The translations under genes were made by a program, and so were the position numbers. Under the pieces are notes generated by a model that was not told the DNA's origin, ran no database searches, and saw only the letters and a list, made by a program, of their open reading frames with translations. A stretch of DNA of 64,000 nucleotides, taken from positions 62,001 to 126,000 of the forward strand of contig NZ_JBIUAG010000021.1 in NCBI RefSeq assembly GCF_044547355.1. Direction: 5' to 3'. Source of the stretch: Kutzneria sp044547355. Lineage in GTDB: Bacteria > Actinomycetota > Actinomycetes > Mycobacteriales > Pseudonocardiaceae. Shown here piece after piece: positions 63,402-64,000 of the stretch; within the stretch, counting starts at the first letter, position 1, and every line of letters begins with the position of its first letter.

Positions 63402-64000
63402 CTACGGCCGGATCTGGTGCACGATCAGCGCCGCCTGCACCCGGTTCCGCACACCCAGCTTGCCCAGCAGCGTGGACACGTGACTCTTCACCGTCGCCTC
63501 GGTCAGCCCCAGCTCGGCGGCGATCTCCCCGTTGGAACGGCCGCCGGCCAACAGATCCAGCACCTCACGCTCCCTTGTGGACAGTCCGCACAGCAGCTCG
63601 CTGTCCGGCAGCGCGGTGCGGCGCAACCGGGGCAGCAGTGCGGCGGCCACCCGGGGATCGAACACCACGCCGCCGGCGGCCAGGTCCAGCACCGCGCGGA
63701 CCAGGCTCTCCGGCTCCGCGTCGGTCAGCAGAAAGCCGGCCGCGCCGAGGTCGATCGCCCGCTGCACCTCATCGTCCACAATGGACGATGTCAGCACCGC
63801 GACCGGCGGCCCGCCGGCCAGGCCGCGCACCGCCGCCACGTCCTCGACCAGCACCACGTCCGGCCGCCGGGCCCGCACCACCGCCGGCAGCCCCGGCCCG
63901 GGATCCACCTCGGCGACCACGTCGACCCGGCCGCCGGCCTCCAGCAGCAGCCGAAGACCGGCCCGCAGCGCGGCGTCGGTCTCGGCCAGCACCACCCGAA
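63402..64000 (-). CDS. Atypical NarL/LuxR-type response regulator, 5' end outside the window
   Basis: At least 197 residues are visible. The receiver domain begins RVVLAETDAALR, and the true start is probably a codon or two beyond the window edge. The acidic pair reads ETD. The phospho-acceptor site, normally LxDxxMP, reads LVEDVAAV, with Glu where Asp is expected and no MP. The LuxR-type helix-turn-helix (about 137-190 of the visible part, LSTREREVLDLLAGGRSNGEIAAEL) is normal. It may act without phosphorylation or mimic the phosphorylated state. Confidence 0.8.
   Translation of the reverse strand, partial: RVVLAETDAALRAGLRLLLEAGGRVDVVAEVDPGPGLPAVVRARRPDVVLVEDVAAVRGLAGGPPVAVLTSSIVDDEVQRAIDLGAAGFLLTDAEPESLVRAVLDLAAGGVVFDPRVAAALLPRLRRTALPDSELLCGLSTREREVLDLLAGGRSNGEIAAELGLTEATVKSHVSTLLGKLGVRNRVQAALIVHQIRP

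Overview
The window is about 70% GC. Nearly all codons end in G or C, many starts are GTG, and TetR, LacI, ROK, GntR, AraC, LysR, Lrp and NarL-type regulators are dense. This is an actinomycete chromosome, most likely a member of the Pseudonocardiaceae (inferred from gene content and from large palindromic repeats at gene ends; no marker gene such as rRNA is present). No rRNA, tRNA, CRISPR array, origin or phage module was seen.

Layout. 1-3.2 kb: AraC regulator, an aromatic-ring FAD hydroxylase and a MhuD-like heme-degrading enzyme whose middle is destroyed by a homopolymer/N assembly artefact. 3.4-11.4 kb: an extended SDR with a His in place of its catalytic Tyr, two ABC half-transporters, a SagB-type dehydrogenase, a LysR regulator and an AMP-ligase, possibly one small specialised-metabolite cassette. 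11.4-17.2 kb: class I aldolase, zinc-metallopeptidase lipoprotein, amidohydrolase/TetR pair with a clear operator, and a PLP decarboxylase. 17.4-25.4 kb: pentose/plant-glycan block with a secreted GH99-like protein, xylB, xylA, a divergent LacI regulator and a secreted GH3 enzyme with two duplicated F5/8-C domains. 25.7-31.7 kb: FAD hydroxylase, GntR/fumarylacetoacetase pair, a VOC dioxygenase gene cut by an ISL3-type IS remnant, Lrp/DUF2000 and a membrane protein.

31.9-44.7 kb: TetR with a ferredoxin, ferredoxin reductase, P450 and Baeyer-Villiger monooxygenase operon. Its 3' end holds decayed esterase and alcohol dehydrogenase genes, which suggests a former alcohol-ketone-ester catabolic pathway. 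Then come a two-component system, a chimeric gene remnant, methyltransferase, RDD protein, long TetR, an unusual P450, a serine hydrolase and DUF1772. 45-55.5 kb: secreted ThuA-ricin protein, ROK regulator and two very large secreted GH3 enzymes, one fused to a GH99-like domain, F5/8-C and PA14. 55.6-64 kb: a macro-domain/KAP NTPase, RNase Z with a coupled SET-domain remnant, VOC protein, a second P450-ferredoxin-reductase operon with its own TetR, and an atypical response regulator cut by the window edge.

The most interesting items are the macro-KAP protein (possible immune or stress NTPase), the multi-catalytic glycosidase, the SagB/ABC cassette, three families of long palindromic elements at convergent gene ends, and a recurring pattern of deletion scars where gene beginnings are joined to foreign tails.
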